From: Aquitalea palustris
GTDB lineage: Bacteria; Pseudomonadota; Gammaproteobacteria; Burkholderiales; Chromobacteriaceae
Reading direction: 5' to 3'
DNA length: 64,000 bases
Assembly: GCF_003693445.1 (NCBI RefSeq)
Contig: NZ_RFAR01000021.1
Span: 1 to 64,000 of the forward strand
The position numbers were made by a program, and so were the translations under genes. The notes under the pieces were generated by a model. It did no database searches and had not been told where the DNA came from. It saw only the letters and a program-made list of their open reading frames with translations. Below, one piece after another: positions 26,746-36,095 of this stretch. Numbering within the stretch: the first letter of the stretch is position 1; every line of letters begins with the position of its first letter.

Positions 26746-27164
26746 TGTACGCCACGCAAGATGACATGGTGGCGCGGTTTAGCATGCGCGAAGTGGTGGC
26801 ACTGACCGACCGCAGCCTGCATGGCGTGATCGACGCGGACGTGCTGCAGGCGGCGCTGGTGGACGCCTCGGCGGAGATCGACGGCTATCTGGCCGCCCGC
26901 TATGCCGTCCCGCTGGCCGGGCCGCCGCGCATCATCAGCGGCTATTGCTGCGACATTGCCCGCTATCGGCTATGCGGCAGCGAAACCTTGCAAACCGAGC
27001 TGATCCGCGAACGCTATCAGGACGCCATCCGCTTTCTCACCCTGGCGGCGGCCGGCAAGGTCACGCTGGGTGGCATGCCGCATGGTGGCGTAGCGGCCAC
27101 CGACAACACCGTGCAGTTCCAGCCGGGCAGCCGCGTGTTTGCCCGTGATGCCGGAGGCTACTGA
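26745..27164 (+). CDS. DUF1320 protein (Mu gp36-like)
   Basis: 139 residues. MYATQDDMVARFSMREVVALTD, ASAEIDGYLAARYAVPL and CCDIARYRL are typical of DUF1320 head-completion/adaptor proteins. The start overlaps the previous stop by one base. Confidence 0.9.
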   Translation: MYATQDDMVARFSMREVVALTDRSLHGVIDADVLQAALVDASAEIDGYLAARYAVPLAGPPRIISGYCCDIARYRLCGSETLQTELIRERYQDAIRFLTLAAAGKVTLGGMPHGGVAATDNTVQFQPGSRVFARDAGGY

Positions 27165-27829
27165 TGATTGCCTTGATCGAAAACGCCATCATCCAGCGCC
27201 TGCAGCTGGGCCTGGGTCAGCTGGTACGCGAGGTGGGCAGCTATAGCGGCGAGCTGGACGACGACCTTCCCGAGGCCATCCGCCGCTTTCCAGCGGCATG
27301 GGTCACCTTTGGCGGCATTGTCGACAGCAAGCCGCGCAGCACCAGCCGTCAGCAATACCGGGTGCAGGGCCAGTATGTGGTGATGGTGGGCGAACGCTCG
27401 CTGCGCAGTCACCTGGCGGGCCGTCAGGGCGGCCCCGGCCCTGGTGAGGTCGGCAGCTATGCCCTGGTGCGCGCCGTGCGCCGTCTGTTAACCGAACAGG
27501 ATCTGGGCCTGGCCATCAGCCCGTTAACGCCGGGCAAGGTACGCACCCTGTTTAACACCCGTCTGGCCGACCAGGCCTTCAGCGTGTTTGCCTGCGAATT
27601 TGCCTGCAGCTGGCTGGAGCAAGCCTTGCCGCTGGGCCAATGGCCAACGCCGCCCGCGCCGGATGCACTCGGCAGCATCGATGCCAGCAACCCCGACGCC
27701 GTGTTCAGTCTGGCGCGGGGCCAGACCGGCGAGGCCGACCCACCCTTGCTGGGCATCGGTCTCAACTACCACCTGGCCCCGGACGATGGCCAGGCCGACG
27801 CCCAGGACATCCTCAGGAGTACCCCATGA
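27164..27829 (+). CDS. DUF1834 protein (Mu gp37-like)
   Basis: 221 residues. It begins MIALIENAIIQRLQ and contains FPAAWVTFGG and YVVMVGERSLR, consistent with DUF1834 tail-terminator-like proteins. The C-terminal 60 residues are an extension. It overlaps the neighbours on both sides by one to four bases. Confidence 0.85.
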   Translation: MIALIENAIIQRLQLGLGQLVREVGSYSGELDDDLPEAIRRFPAAWVTFGGIVDSKPRSTSRQQYRVQGQYVVMVGERSLRSHLAGRQGGPGPGEVGSYALVRAVRRLLTEQDLGLAISPLTPGKVRTLFNTRLADQAFSVFACEFACSWLEQALPLGQWPTPPAPDALGSIDASNPDAVFSLARGQTGEADPPLLGIGLNYHLAPDDGQADAQDILRSTP

Positions 27830-28086
27830 AAGTGATTGCCGCCCCCGGCCTGCAAGTGCCGAAGGAAGACCAGCCGCGCAGCTACATCAGCGACAGCGAA
27901 GCCGTGACCGTAGAGCCCAGCGCCTATTACATGCGCCAGCTGGCCGATGGCGACTTGCTGGAAGTCGCTGCAGACCTGGCCGACGACATCAGCCCCGCTG
28001 CGCCGGATGACTTGCCCGACGACAGTGCCGAGCAGGCAGCAGTCGGTGTCAAAAAGACCGCCAGCAGCAAGAAAGGAGCAGCATGA
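27826..28086 (+). CDS. DUF2635 protein (Mu gp38-like)
   Basis: 86 residues from ATG 27826 (CAGGAGTACCCC upstream). The core KVIAAPGLQVPKED and SAYYMRQLADGDLLEV fits DUF2635; a lysine-rich tail follows. It directly precedes the sheath gene with an overlap. Confidence 0.85.
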   Translation: MKVIAAPGLQVPKEDQPRSYISDSEAVTVEPSAYYMRQLADGDLLEVAADLADDISPAAPDDLPDDSAEQAAVGVKKTASSKKGAA

Positions 28087-29510
28087 TGGCCAGCCGCAAT
28101 ATCAGCTTCGCTACCATCCCGGCCAGTACGCGCAAGCCGGGCAAGTATTTTGAATTCAACACCCGGCTGGCGGTACGCACCCTGCCGGGCAATCCGCAGC
28201 GGGTGCTGGTGATTGGCCAGCGCCTGGCTGCAGGTAGCCAGGCTGCCTTGCAGGCGGTGGAGGTATTCAGCGACGAGCAGGCCGCCCAGCTGTTTGGCCG
28301 TGGCAGCCAGGTCCACCTGATGGCCCGGGCAGCCATTACGGCCAATCCCTATCTGCAACTCACCGTCATCAGCGTGGACGATGCCGCCGCTGGCCTTGCC
28401 GCCACTGGCAAGCTCACCCTGGCCGGCAAGGCCGACAGTAATGGTGTGCTCAGCCTGTGGGTAGGCACGCAGCGGGTGGATGTGGCCATTGCCGCTGGTG
28501 ACACGGCAGCCATCGTGGCCAGTGCGCTGCACACCGCGCTGACACGCCATGCCGATTTGCCGCTGCAGGCCAGCCTCGCGGCCCCCGTCCTCAACCTCAC
28601 CGCCCGTAACAAAGGGAGCCAGGGCAACTGGATCAAGCTGCGCGCCAGCAGCACTGCCAAGGGGCTGACGGTCGTCAGCGATGCCAGCCTGAGTGGCGGC
28701 AGCATCGACCCGGACCTGCGTCCGGCAACGGCCGCTGTGGTGGCCGCTGGCCATCACATCATTGCCTGCCCCACGCCCGAGGCCGAGCCGCTGCAACAGC
28801 TGCGCCAGCATCTTGAGTTTGTCTCCGGGGCCATGGAACAGCGCGGTGCCATTGCCACTGCCGGCTGGCCGGGCAGCCTTGCCACCGGCACCGCACTGAT
28901 GGCACAGAGCAATAGCGGCCGCATCAGCATGGCCTGGCACCGAGGGTCGAACAAGCTGCCTTGCGAGATTGCTGCCGGCTACGCCGCCGTACTGGCCAGC
29001 GAGGAAGATCCGGCCCGCCCGCTCAACACCCTGGAAATCAAGGGGCTGGATGTACCGGCCATTGCCGACCAGACCATGCGCACCGAGCAGGAGAACGCCC
29101 TGTACAACGGCCTGACCCCGCTGGAAGTCGGCCCCGGTGGCCGGGTGCAGATTGTGCGCGCCGTCAGCAGCTACACCCGCGACCCGCAAGGCGTGGAAGA
29201 CGAATCCCTGCTGGACATCACCACCATGCGCACGCTGGATTATGTGCGCCGCGCCTGCCGTGAGCGGGTCAGTTTGCGCTTTCCCCGCGACAAGCTGTCG
29301 GCCCGCACCCCGGACAAAGTACGCAGCGAAATCCTGGATGTGCTCTACAAGCTGGAGGAGCTGGAAATCCTGGAAGCTGTCGATGCCAACAAGGACGGCG
29401 TACTGGTGGAGCGCGACCTGCAGAACGTGGGCTGGCTGTGCGTCAAGATTCCGGCCGATGTGGTGAATGGTTTGCATGTGATCGCCGGCCGCATCGACTT
29501 GCTGCTGTAG
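28083..29510 (+). CDS. Contractile tail sheath protein (Mu gpL-like)
   Basis: 475 residues. RKPGKYFEFNTRLA near the start and the C-terminal part (LDYVRRACRERVSLRFPRDKLS, DKVRSEILDVLYKLEELEIL) are typical of Mu-type sheath proteins. It establishes that the phage is a myovirus. The start may be ATG 28083 or the adjacent ATG 28086. Confidence 0.95.
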   Translation: MMASRNISFATIPASTRKPGKYFEFNTRLAVRTLPGNPQRVLVIGQRLAAGSQAALQAVEVFSDEQAAQLFGRGSQVHLMARAAITANPYLQLTVISVDDAAAGLAATGKLTLAGKADSNGVLSLWVGTQRVDVAIAAGDTAAIVASALHTALTRHADLPLQASLAAPVLNLTARNKGSQGNWIKLRASSTAKGLTVVSDASLSGGSIDPDLRPATAAVVAAGHHIIACPTPEAEPLQQLRQHLEFVSGAMEQRGAIATAGWPGSLATGTALMAQSNSGRISMAWHRGSNKLPCEIAAGYAAVLASEEDPARPLNTLEIKGLDVPAIADQTMRTEQENALYNGLTPLEVGPGGRVQIVRAVSSYTRDPQGVEDESLLDITTMRTLDYVRRACRERVSLRFPRDKLSARTPDKVRSEILDVLYKLEELEILEAVDANKDGVLVERDLQNVGWLCVKIPADVVNGLHVIAGRIDLLL

Positions 29511-29515
29511 CCGCC

Positions 29516-29599
29516 GTAAAAGCGTTGTCACGGCGTTGCGCTGCCTTGCCGTACTCCTTGTACTGTCTGCGGCAGCGCGCCTGGTGACAACGTTTTTAC
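29516..29599. repeat. Long palindrome between sheath and tube genes
   Basis: GTAAAAGCGTTGTCAC (29516-29531) pairs with GTGACAACGTTTTTAC (29584-29599), 15 of 16 bases plus a G-U pair in RNA. Inner arms GCGCTGCC (29538-29545) and GGCAGCGC (29571-29578) continue the stem towards GTACTCCTTGTAC. It looks like a REP-type palindromic element or a strong attenuator hairpin. Confidence 0.8.
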
Positions 29600-29653
29600 C
29601 TGTTTAACCAAGGTAGCGAGTCCTGAGGCCGCTGCCACCACCAGGAGCACACC

Positions 29654-30025
29654 ATGCTCGAAGAATACGCCGGGGCCATCGTGCTGGAAGTGAATGGCCA
29701 GGAAGTGGAAGTCATCGACCTGTCCGTCACCGGCAAGACCGGCCGCAAGCTGGTGAAAACCATGAACAAGACCGGCCGCGCCAAGGGCTTTGCCAAGGGC
29801 ATTGCCGAATTCGACCTGGCTGCCACCGTGGCAATCCCGCTGTCCGGGGATCTGGACTGGGACGGCATCGAGGGCGAAAAACTCACCATCTACCCGCTCA
29901 GCCCGGGCGGCAAGCGCACCAGTTACCTGGACTGCTTCAGTACCGAAGTGGGCGAAAAATACAGTGTTGATAACGAAGCCCGCCGCGACATCAAGCTGCA
30001 GGCACTACGCAAGGTAGAAGAATGA
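29654..30025 (+). CDS. Tail tube protein (Mu gpM-like)
   Basis: 123 residues. MLEEYAGAIVLEVNGQEVEVID and TGRKLVKTMNKTGRAKGFAKG are characteristic of Mu gp40/M-type tube proteins. It is encoded after the sheath gene and a 143-bp palindrome-bearing gap. The stop overlaps the chaperone start (ATGA). Confidence 0.9.
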   Translation: MLEEYAGAIVLEVNGQEVEVIDLSVTGKTGRKLVKTMNKTGRAKGFAKGIAEFDLAATVAIPLSGDLDWDGIEGEKLTIYPLSPGGKRTSYLDCFSTEVGEKYSVDNEARRDIKLQALRKVEE

Positions 30026-30405
30026 TGATGACTGAACCCGGACAACTGCTGTACGGCGTGGAGTGGCCAGAAGGCTCTGGTCAGCTGCATTACGACTTCG
30101 CCATGCGCCTGCCCACCATCGGTGACAATATTGCCGCCATCGAGAACCACGGCGTGGCTTCCAATATCCGCATCAACACCGCGATGATGGCCAGCTGCCT
30201 GGTGAGCCTGGGCGACATCCCGCCCGAGCAGCTGGATTTTGCGCTGCTCAGCCGGCTGGTGGATGACGACTTCGACACCCTGGCCACCGCCCGTGACGCG
30301 CTCAAAAAAAAGCGCAGGCGGCCGAGCAGCAGCTTGCCGGCTACCGACTCACCGTCCTTGCCCTCGGCCGCTACGGCATCAGCGAATCTGCCATCCGCCA
30401 GCTGA
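30022..30405 (+). CDS. Tail assembly chaperone, short form (Mu gp41-like)
   Basis: 127 residues in the zero frame. The first ~93 residues look natural (FAMRLPTIGDNIAAIENHG, DDDFDTLATARDALKKK). The residues after the A-run are a basic/serine-rich tail typical of a shifted frame. The pair of products made from this gene is expected to coat the tape measure during tail assembly. Confidence 0.85.
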   Translation: MMMTEPGQLLYGVEWPEGSGQLHYDFAMRLPTIGDNIAAIENHGVASNIRINTAMMASCLVSLGDIPPEQLDFALLSRLVDDDFDTLATARDALKKKRRRPSSSLPATDSPSLPSAATASANLPSAS

Positions 30406-30521
30406 GCCAAGCCCAGCTGGACGGCTATCTGGCCGCACTGGCCCGGCTGCACGGTCACAAGCCCGGCAGCCGGGGGCAGACGCAACGCATTACTTCCTTG
30501 CGCAGGAAACCCGTTAAATGA
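30022..30521 (+). CDS. Tail assembly chaperone, -1 frameshift product
   Basis: A run of eight A at 30304-30311 (codons AAA AAA AAG) allows a -1 slip. The new frame reads KAQAAEQQLAGYRLTVLAL ... GRYGISESAIRQLSQAQLDGYLAALA and stops at TGA 30519-30521, which overlaps the tape-measure ATG. Translational frameshifting in tail chaperone genes is a known conserved feature of long-tailed phages. The extension gives a G-GT-type fusion of about 165 residues. Confidence 0.85.
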
Positions 30522-32629
30522 GCCGCAACATGGAACTGGCGTTAACGCTCAAGGCTCGCGACGACATGTCGCGCACCGTGGGCCGCGCCTTGCAGACCAT
30601 CGGGCAGGAAAGCCAGCGCGCCGAACGGGCGGTGGTGGGCCTGTCGCGGGAAAGCCAGCGCATGGCCAGTGCCCGCGAAACCCTGGGCATCCGCGCCGAG
30701 CGCACCATCCAGCGCGAAATCGCCCAGACCGAAGCCGCCTACCAGCGGCTGAGCCGCAGTGGCACGCTGTCGGCCCGTGAGCAGGTCCGCGCTTTTGACG
30801 CCATGCGCGACAAGGTGGGCAAGCTGCGTCAGGAAATGCACGGAGTGGAACGGCAGCAGAGCAAGCTGATTAGCGGGGCCAAGGGCTTGGCAGCGGTAGC
30901 CGCAGGGGTGGCCGTCGGTGCGCGGGTCTTGTCCGGCCCGGTGAAACAGACCATGGGCTATGAGCGCCGCCTGGCGATGATGGCCAATACCGCCTATGCC
31001 GAACGCAATCTGTCCGGCCGCAAGCAAGGCATGGTCGAGCTGGATAAAACCATCAACACCGCCGTGCGTCATGGAGGTGGCACCCGCGAAGAAGCCGCCG
31101 ACACCCTGGACAATCTGATTGCCTCCGGGGCCATGGATATCAAGACGGCCAGCAGCTTGTTGCCCACCCTGCAAAAAATGGCCACTGGCACCGGTGCCGA
31201 CCCCAAAGAGCTGGGCAATATCGCGATTCGTGCCATGCAGACCATGGGCATCAAGCCACAAGAAGTCCCTGTCTTGCTAGACCAAGCCATCATGGCCGGC
31301 CAGAAAGGCGGCTTTGAACTGAAAGACATGGCCAAATGGCTGCCGCAGCAAATGGCGGCCGCCAAGCTCAGCGGCATTAGCGGCATGCCGGGCATGGCCA
31401 AGCTACTGGCGGCCAACCAGGCTGCCGTGATTACCGCCGGCAGCAAGGATGAGGCCGGCAACAACCTGGTGAACCTGCTGACCAAGATCAACAGCCAGGA
31501 CACCGCCCGCGATGCCGCCAAAATCAGCGCGACGACATTCCGCGAAAAGCGCAAAGGTGAACAAGGCATAGATCTGCCCGCCACCCTGGCGCGTGGCCGC
31601 GAAAAAGGCATGGACTCGCTGGACAGCTTTGTTGGCCTGACTGAAAAAGTGATCGGCGGCGACAAGCGCTACCAGACCATCCAGGACAAACTCAAGCGCA
31701 CCGACAACAAGGACGAGCGCCGCGCCTTGCTGGAATCACAGGGCGACATCCTGCAGGGCTCGGCCATTGGCAAGCTGATCCAGGACCGCCAGGCGCTGAT
31801 GGCCCTGGTGGCCATCATGAACAACCGCAAATACATGCAGGACATCGAAACCGCCTTGCCTAATGCCAAAGGGACGGGTCAGGCCAACTATCAGCTGATT
31901 GCCGACACCCCGGCTTTCAAGGCCGAGCAGCTGGCGAATGAGCGCGCCATTGCCACGCAAAAAGCCATGGAAGGATTGAACGGTGCACTGGGCGACGCCG
32001 CCAGCAAGCTGGTGGAGTACGCCCAGGAATACCCCGGCCTGACGGCTGCGCTGGTTGCTGCCGGCACGGCTACTGCAGCCCTGGCGGCCGCCGCCGCAGC
32101 CGCCGCCATTCCGCTGGCGCTGATCGGCAAGGGCGGGATGCCTGGACTGCCTGGTGGCGGTGGTGGAGCCACCATCGCTCGCAATGCCGGTAAGGGCTGG
32201 CTGGGGCGTCTGGGTCTGGCCGGCCTGGTGGGAGGAACGCTGTTTTCCATGGTGCCAGACACCAACGAAAAACAGGGCCGCGAAGATGTCAAAAAAGGTG
32301 ACTGGTGGAATGCCTCTTTTAATCTGCCAGCCCCAGCCCTGTTTGCCGCCGTGCGGGAACAGCTGTTTCCGGCTCAGCCCATCAAGCGCAACGCGCCCGA
32401 CCCCGGTGCACCCATTCCACAGGCCGGCGTGAACGCCCCGGCTCCAGCGCCACCGCTGGCCCTGCTGCAATCTGTCATGGACTCCTCCACCCGCTTTAAC
32501 CTGGCCGCCGACAAGATACAGCAGGCCAGCCAGCAGCCCATTCCGCTGCATGTCACGGTGGACGTGCAGAACGGCAATATCGTGGCCGCTGTTAACCAGG
32601 CCAATAAGCTGGAATGGAGGAGAAACTGA
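30518..32629 (+). CDS. Tail tape measure protein
   Basis: 703 residues. It starts with a helical region (MELALTLKARDDMSRTVGRAL), continues with the TP901-like tape-measure core (LSGPVKQTMGYERRLAMMAN, GGGTREEAADTLDNLIASG, GIKPQEVPVLLDQ), and has an alanine-rich hydrophobic stretch around residues 505-550. It sets tail length and may help DNA entry. It overlaps the chaperone fusion and the next gene. Confidence 0.9.
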   Translation: MSRNMELALTLKARDDMSRTVGRALQTIGQESQRAERAVVGLSRESQRMASARETLGIRAERTIQREIAQTEAAYQRLSRSGTLSAREQVRAFDAMRDKVGKLRQEMHGVERQQSKLISGAKGLAAVAAGVAVGARVLSGPVKQTMGYERRLAMMANTAYAERNLSGRKQGMVELDKTINTAVRHGGGTREEAADTLDNLIASGAMDIKTASSLLPTLQKMATGTGADPKELGNIAIRAMQTMGIKPQEVPVLLDQAIMAGQKGGFELKDMAKWLPQQMAAAKLSGISGMPGMAKLLAANQAAVITAGSKDEAGNNLVNLLTKINSQDTARDAAKISATTFREKRKGEQGIDLPATLARGREKGMDSLDSFVGLTEKVIGGDKRYQTIQDKLKRTDNKDERRALLESQGDILQGSAIGKLIQDRQALMALVAIMNNRKYMQDIETALPNAKGTGQANYQLIADTPAFKAEQLANERAIATQKAMEGLNGALGDAASKLVEYAQEYPGLTAALVAAGTATAALAAAAAAAAIPLALIGKGGMPGLPGGGGGATIARNAGKGWLGRLGLAGLVGGTLFSMVPDTNEKQGREDVKKGDWWNASFNLPAPALFAAVREQLFPAQPIKRNAPDPGAPIPQAGVNAPAPAPPLALLQSVMDSSTRFNLAADKIQQASQQPIPLHVTVDVQNGNIVAAVNQANKLEWRRN

Positions 32630-33900
32630 TGTCCTGGAAAGATAATCTGCTGGACGCCAGCTTTCGTGGAATGGTGTTCGACTGCCTGCAGACCGAGGAC
32701 GAGGCCGAGCGCGATACCGCCAGCCATGCCTATCCCTATATGGATGGCGAGGATGTGGAGGACCTGGGACGCAAGGCGCGCCAGCTGCGGCTGACGGCGG
32801 TGTTTTTTGGCGATGATTACGACAGCCGCCTGCAGGCTTTTCTGGCCATGCTGGATGAACCCGGCCATGGCGAGCTGATTCACCCGGTGTTCGGCAGCAT
32901 GGCGCGCATGCAGCTGCTGCGCCATGTCGTGCGCCACTCGGCCGAGGACGTGGATTACTGCACGGTAGAACTGACCTTCAAGGAAGCCACGCCGAGCCAG
33001 CCTTTTTTTGTGCAGCAGCTGCCGGCACAGCAGGCGCAGAGCCTGGCTTTGCAGGCGGATACGGTACGGCAGGCCGGCATTGCGGTGTTCGACCAGGCGC
33101 TGTCCGGTCTCAAGCAATGGCAGGCTAATCTGGCACCCTTGCAGGCGCTGGGTACGGTGATGACCGGCACGCTGGCGGCCGTGCGCAGCCAGCTGCATGG
33201 CCTGGTGGCCGGGGCCAGCCTGCTGGACAGTCCACGCGCCTTTGCGGCGGAGCTGGTGGGGCTACTGGATGGGCTGGTGGATCTGCGCGGCTTCGATACC
33301 GACACCATCGCCAGCGACTGGAACAGCCTCGCCAGGCAGCTGGACCGCATCGTGCTGCTGCCGGTGCAGCTATCGCGGCCGGCAGATCCGCTCAGTGACT
33401 TTCCGTCTGTTGCTGAGGGTCAGCCCATCCCGGCCCCGACCCTGCCGCCACACCCGCAGGATGTGGCCCAGCTCACCGCCCTGGTTCAAGCCGTGGCCGC
33501 CAGCACGCTGGCCAGCACCGCCAGTGAACTGCTGGCCGACCAGGCCGAACAGCCCACGCTCACCCCGCCGCAGCTGGAAACCATCGCCAACGATGTGCGC
33601 CAACTGCTGCAAACCAGCATCGACAGCCATCAGGCGACCTACCCGCTGGAGCTGGCCCGCCCGGTGATAGCGGCGTTAAAAGACACTGCGCAGGCCGTAC
33701 AGGAAGCCGCCCGCGCCGTCATTGCATTGGCCCCGCCGCTGATCCAGCGCCGGGTGGAACAGGACGGCAATCTGCATCTGCAGGCCTTTGCCTGGTATGG
33801 CGATTACCGCCGCGCCGCCGAGCTGGCCCGACTCAACCCCACACTGCGCAACCCCAACCACCTGCAAGCCGGAGACCTGCTCCATGCCTACGCCCGCTAA
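32629..33900 (+). CDS. DNA circularisation/baseplate protein (Mu gpN-like)
   Basis: 423 residues from ATG 32629 (TGGAGGAGAAAC upstream). The N-terminus WKDNLLDASFRGMVFDCLQTED and the LysM-like C-terminus (YGDYRRAAELARLNPTLRNPNHLQAGDLL) are typical of the DNA_circ_N/Mu gpN family. The C-terminal motif suggests peptidoglycan contact at the tail tip. Confidence 0.9.
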   Translation: MSWKDNLLDASFRGMVFDCLQTEDEAERDTASHAYPYMDGEDVEDLGRKARQLRLTAVFFGDDYDSRLQAFLAMLDEPGHGELIHPVFGSMARMQLLRHVVRHSAEDVDYCTVELTFKEATPSQPFFVQQLPAQQAQSLALQADTVRQAGIAVFDQALSGLKQWQANLAPLQALGTVMTGTLAAVRSQLHGLVAGASLLDSPRAFAAELVGLLDGLVDLRGFDTDTIASDWNSLARQLDRIVLLPVQLSRPADPLSDFPSVAEGQPIPAPTLPPHPQDVAQLTALVQAVAASTLASTASELLADQAEQPTLTPPQLETIANDVRQLLQTSIDSHQATYPLELARPVIAALKDTAQAVQEAARAVIALAPPLIQRRVEQDGNLHLQAFAWYGDYRRAAELARLNPTLRNPNHLQAGDLLHAYAR

Positions 33901-35032
33901 CGCCGTGCCTGCCGACCACATCGTCAGCCTGCTGCTGGCTGGCAAAGTCCATCAAAGCTGGAGCAGCTACGAGATCGACTCCGACCTGCTCACCCCGGCC
34001 GATGCCTGGCAGCTGCAGCTGGGCCTGCCGGATGGCCGCCTGCCGCCAGCCCTGCAGGAAGGTGTGGCAGTACAACTGCGCATCGGCCGCGACCTGGTGA
34101 TGACCGGGCAGATTGACGACATCGAGGACCCGATAGAACACGGCGCGCACACGCTGACCCTGCGTGGCCGGGATGGTGCGGCGATCCTGGTGGATTGCTC
34201 CTCGCCCATCTTCACCCGCCGCCAGGCCACCCTGGCGGAAATCGTCGCCGATGTCGTGCGGCCGCTGGGCTTGAACAAGATCCGCATCGACGCCGCCCGC
34301 ACCGTCACCCGCGAGAAAGTCAGTGTTGAACCCGGCGACAGCGCCTGGGACACGCTACGCAATGCGGCAGAAGCCAATGGCCTGTGGCCGTGGTTTGAAC
34401 CGGATGGCACGCTGGTGATCGGAGGGCCGGACTACCAGCGGCCCCCAGTGGCCAGCCTGATCCTGCGCCGCGATGGCCAGGGCAATAATGTTGAGCGCCT
34501 GCACCGGGTGCGCAGCATGGCCGGGCGTTATTCGGACGTCACCGTACTGGGCCAGTCACACGGCAGTGCGCTGCAGGCCGGTCGCCATGCCATCAAGGTG
34601 GTGGAGCGTGACAGCAGCGTCAGTGTTTACCGGCCACGCATCGTCATCGACCACGATGCCGACAGCCTGGCCGCCGCCCGTGCCCGGGCACGCAAGCTGC
34701 TGTCTGACTCGCGCCTGCAGGGGCTGACGCTACAAGCCACAGTAAAAGGCCACCGCAGCAGCGACGGCCTGTTGTGGACGCCGGGCCAGCGCCTGCATGT
34801 ATTGAGCGAGCCGCACGACATCAACGGCATTTACTTCCTGATGGCGCGGCGCTTCAGCGGCGGCCGTGGCCGCCCCAGCCACACCCTGCTCACCCTGAAA
34901 GAAGACGGGGCCTGGGTGCTGGATGCCCATCCTCACCAGCGCAGCCATCGCAAGGGCAAGAACAGCAGCGCCAGCACAACCCTGGTGGCGGTGGATGTTG
35001 GCCCGCCCAATTCAAGCAAAGGCAAGCCATGA
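33884..35032 (+). CDS. Baseplate hub protein (Mu gpP/gp44-like)
   Basis: 382 residues from ATG 33884, overlapping gene N by 17 bp. IGRDLVMTGQIDDIEDPIE, LRGRDGAAILVDCSSP and DSAWDTLRNAAEANGLW match Mu P, structurally like T4 gp27. The upstream extension of the frame is a shadow of gene N. Confidence 0.9.
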   Translation: MPTPANAVPADHIVSLLLAGKVHQSWSSYEIDSDLLTPADAWQLQLGLPDGRLPPALQEGVAVQLRIGRDLVMTGQIDDIEDPIEHGAHTLTLRGRDGAAILVDCSSPIFTRRQATLAEIVADVVRPLGLNKIRIDAARTVTREKVSVEPGDSAWDTLRNAAEANGLWPWFEPDGTLVIGGPDYQRPPVASLILRRDGQGNNVERLHRVRSMAGRYSDVTVLGQSHGSALQAGRHAIKVVERDSSVSVYRPRIVIDHDADSLAAARARARKLLSDSRLQGLTLQATVKGHRSSDGLLWTPGQRLHVLSEPHDINGIYFLMARRFSGGRGRPSHTLLTLKEDGAWVLDAHPHQRSHRKGKNSSASTTLVAVDVGPPNSSKGKP

Positions 35033-35640
35033 CTCCGGACATCGACCGCCGCATCAGCCGCGCCCTGGCCGGCATCCGCCAGGCCTTCCGGGGTGTGCTG
35101 GGCCTCACCAGCAACGGAGCCGGCAGCCAGCTGGCCCAGGTGGAGGGCTTGGCCGACGAGCCTTTGCCCGACCTGGAGCTGTTCCAGCAGTTTGGCTTTA
35201 GCAGCAACCCGCCGCCCGGTACCGCCGTCATCGTGCTGCCGCTGGGTGGCAAAACCAGCCACGGCATCATCATCGCCACCGAAAACGGCCAGTTCCGCGT
35301 ACAGGGCCTGGCCCCCGGCGAAACAGCCGTGTTTAACGCTTTCGGCGATACCTTTGTGTTTAAAGACGGCAAGATCGAAGGCAGCACCAAAACCTTTACC
35401 CTCACCGCCACGGAAGGCATGCGCTTTGACAGCCCACAGGCCGAATTTACCGGCCAGGTGTTGGTACGCCAGCAGCTAAGCGGGCAAGGCGGCATGGCCA
35501 TACAGGGGGGCGATGGCGCGGTGTTCAGCGGGGATGTGCGGCAGGAGGGAGGCTGCTACCAGACGGATGGCGATGTGGTGGCGAGAGGGGTGAGTTTGAG
35601 GAGGCATACCAACAACGGCATGCCGGTAGATGGAGGCTAG
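35029..35640 (+). CDS. Baseplate spike/assembly protein V (Mu gp45-like)
   Basis: 203 residues from ATG 35029. RISRALAGIRQAFRGVLG and PPGTAVIVLPLGGKTSHGIIIAT form the OB-type domain. The C-terminal part (AEFTGQVLVRQQLSGQGGMAI ... SGDVRQEGGCYQTDGDV) forms the repetitive spike helix. The end reads RHTNNGMPVDGG, whereas many spikes carry an HxH iron-binding pair. It is the tail's membrane-piercing tip. Confidence 0.9.
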   Translation: MTPDIDRRISRALAGIRQAFRGVLGLTSNGAGSQLAQVEGLADEPLPDLELFQQFGFSSNPPPGTAVIVLPLGGKTSHGIIIATENGQFRVQGLAPGETAVFNAFGDTFVFKDGKIEGSTKTFTLTATEGMRFDSPQAEFTGQVLVRQQLSGQGGMAIQGGDGAVFSGDVRQEGGCYQTDGDVVARGVSLRRHTNNGMPVDGG

Positions 35641-35714
35641 TTGTACATTTCCCCCCCCTGTTTCGGTGAGACAAGACAGGTCAGACTGAAACCTCTTTCC
35701 TCCAGGAGTACAAC

Positions 35715-35969
35715 ATGACCAAAACATTCGTTCTTGTCCGTCACACTGCCCAAGATATGCGCGCAGCCAAGAGCCATACGCTAGACAGCATGACAAATAC
35801 CGTAAGCATTGCCCTTCAATCATGTGGCTATGACTATCAAGAAAGACAGATTCTCGGAGGTGACGGCTATATCAGTAATGCCCTGCAAGTTGATGCTGTG
35901 ATAGACAGACTACAAGCAAACTTGGAGGAGCTGCGTAAGGAGGCAAAACGATACCTATCGAGTCAGTAG
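35715..35969 (+). CDS. Small cargo protein of unknown function
   Basis: 84 residues, less GC-rich than the phage backbone, preceded by CTCCAGGAGTACAAC. It begins MTKTFVLVRHTAQDMRAAKS and ends with a helical, charged segment. No family is recognised. It lies with the YfbU gene between gp45 and gp46, where Mu-like phages have no other genes. Confidence 0.6.
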   Translation: MTKTFVLVRHTAQDMRAAKSHTLDSMTNTVSIALQSCGYDYQERQILGGDGYISNALQVDAVIDRLQANLEELRKEAKRYLSSQ

Positions 35970-36095
35970 TGATAGTGCCACGTAGCTCAGGCATTTCTTA
36001 ATATGCAAAATTGTAGTCAAAATATCATTGTTTATGCTTGAAGGATACAAAATCATCCCAATGATAGGGTGACTATGTGAATAGAGGTTTTGTCA

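Noticed and set aside
27927-29531. 534-residue minus-strand reading frame
   Set aside because: It is the antisense shadow of the tail sheath gene; high GC makes long open antisense frames common here.
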